The translations under genes were made by a program, and so were the position numbers. The notes under the pieces were generated by a model, which was not told the origin of the DNA, did no database searches, and worked only from the letters and a program-made list of their open reading frames with translations. Shown here piece by piece: positions 63,801-64,000 of a stretch of DNA of 64,000 bases. Numbering within the stretch: the first letter of the stretch is position 1; the number at the start of each line of letters is the position of its first letter. The stretch comes from Stereocaulon alpinum (taxonomy: Eukaryota; Ascomycota; Lecanoromycetes; Lecanorales; Stereocaulaceae): positions 248,001 to 312,000 of the forward strand of contig JAEUBA010000021.1 of assembly GCA_018257865.1 (NCBI GenBank), read 5' to 3'.

Positions 63801-64000
63801 GTAAAGAACCGTAGACGGAAGGCAATCGGATGACAAAGTTTAGCAGGTCAAAAGCCTGTCCATTTCCGGTATCAGCATCAAGATTGGCCAATTTAGAATG
63901 TACCGAGGAAACGGCGGACTCAATGGCTGCAATCTCCTGCAAGTACCGAACTGATGTCCTCATCATTCGCTCTCTTCCTTCAATGGCCTGGGCCAGTAGC
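60862..64000 (-). CDS. ATG11: Autophagy-related protein 11, C-terminal part
   Basis: Scaffold of selective autophagy that links cargo receptors to the Atg1 kinase at the phagophore assembly site. The frame is open through the right edge, so the N-terminal part lies outside; over 1040 residues are visible without an intron. The order is a helical start (SVRYLQEIAAIESAVSSVHS), long coiled coils rich in Glu/Leu/Arg, then the conserved Atg11 C-terminal domain: FKEGDLALFLPTRDQATKPW, AAFNVGAPHCFLREQD, WLIARISKVEERVVDLS and NPYELSDGLRWYLIDAAEEK. A Ser/Lys-rich and Ala-rich tail follows, ending GNISTSDW. An EF-hand-like DKDMDGTIDLES sequence lies near 63660-63690. The first Met seen (63966) is internal. 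Confidence 0.93.
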   Translation of the reverse strand, partial: LLAQAIEGRERMMRTSVRYLQEIAAIESAVSSVHSKLANLDADTGNGQAFDLLNFVIRLPSVYGSLLVECVRRQEWSEKMTADSSSLVEEIATYKEEESRRRRKWDKDMDGTIDLESLDGMALGIEVNVQAQKQNWPKASRDDVIEYIQRLRELGGMDEALKELEELMKSLDAPSKQQARRAKAFKNGSVQEAAYGRTSLLLRGDDEAMLALRNEKSKVEEKLKSAESRVRKLEDLLHRQSQMGQFSRPSSAAGLPAMTAPTFERYATTPVTNFSSALSKAREAPSRRSSTSSRRISTNIEPEEKGLAQRVASLEAELTAEKAQSARLEKNAAARSNAEDLLKSQLREATSMKEDLLGNLEAQQREFDEYRRQLENENGNLKIQLETLEDEFDRVVESRENVDRVNALEEELERLRQDTACEVQKAHGQTELIRKDYTFQREKANRLEQENQQQTQVNTQLSLRLERLDNMKEDQHRALRSAVLNLAREDKAPDDFGALLVTIESVAEKSAAHLRSIQDALEAARADNVSLETRVKSQGDEIYDLRERLGREERQVFTVREELEANHTQCATLQSQLEFERSTHNELKTNFASGATDAEVLRSKLKEGERTIADLLSKIKEHEAHSEILESRLEEKEASLAGLQSNHDALSAVRCVQVSQAVDISTKLQIRNAALERLLEQVGLTIVKQDDGMVVQKAQRTTSASTTLNDPSMSMKRSLSGPVPSKSELMPSIDLELLRWADADDLETAEQRFGDFMKEVNKFDLDIFTEAVYKRVKEIEHIARKWQKEARAYREKSHRAQGEAHDRIALRNFKEGDLALFLPTRDQATKPWAAFNVGAPHCFLREQDSHNLSKRDWLIARISKVEERVVDLSKSINGLKSSGDQMSIGDKSESGTFSNDENPYELSDGLRWYLIDAAEEKPGAPINVGLGKATVLSSNVDAQGSIRMKKSSDGKGATKTLTRSLDSRRSSTNSKKSIPAAVGPSALDGMLEQSIDNAAAAAASSKIQATRDQDTERPQSSQKTDLPGPSGHSIDHVGNISTSDW

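Noticed and set aside
1..64000. tRNA, rRNA, CRISPR, phage or bacterial operon features
   Set aside because: No tRNA-like T-loop with matching cloverleaf, no rRNA blocks, no regularly spaced repeats; the gene content is fungal nuclear.

Overview
The window is chromosomal DNA of a filamentous ascomycete (Pezizomycotina; Dothideomycetes or Leotiomycetes look most likely, but the class is inferred only from gene content). The evidence is many short introns of about 40-75 nt with GT..AG ends, single-gene transcription units on both strands, pyrimidine-rich leaders, and families typical of these fungi (Kes1/Osh4, Ish1-repeat protein, Ssu1, Atg11, OrsD-like and STAND-type N-terminal domains). No tRNA, rRNA, CRISPR array or intact transposon was recognised. 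Gene models were built by hand from splice signals and reading frame; exon coordinates are in each entry.

Layout. 0-10 kb: KES1 oxysterol carrier, a 2.8 kb repeat-rich spacer, a D-2-hydroxyacid dehydrogenase and an eight-repeat Ish1/Msc1-type stress protein. 10-21 kb: a small probably mitochondrial protein, two conserved membrane proteins, one cytosolic protein of unknown function, and two long gene-poor spacers (10.7-14.0 and 18.6-21.3 kb). 21-30 kb: a STAND-type N-terminal-domain protein, a divergent pair of oxidoreductases (Gfo/Idh/MocA type and zinc alcohol dehydrogenase), oligoribonuclease REX2 and phosphoglucomutase. 30-41 kb: a membrane-anchored ubiquitin hydrolase head-to-head with mitochondrial ribosomal protein bL9m, an OSCA/CSC1-type channel, and a 1080-residue serine-rich membrane-anchored protein. 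41.4-51.3 kb: an accessory island mixing broken and intact genes: a thaumatin-like relic, an F-box pseudogene, a decayed WD40 array, an intact ten-exon P450, a frameshifted OrsD-type zinc-finger element, an intact UMTA/LaeA-type methyltransferase, and a small secreted precursor with two Lys-Arg sites. 53.8-64 kb: sulfite pump SSU1, a sugar transporter broken by five +1 shifts and a stop codon, small membrane/secreted proteins, and the 3' three quarters of the autophagy scaffold ATG11, which runs off the right edge.

The core genes serve lipid transfer, central sugar metabolism, mitochondrial translation and RNA turnover, ubiquitin, autophagy and membrane stress sensing, with no operon-like link between them. 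The best candidates for new biology are the Kex2-type peptide precursor at 51.0 kb, the STAND N-terminal protein with an unrecognised C-terminal region, and the 41-51 kb island, where NLR-like and F-box relics surround apparently live metabolic genes.
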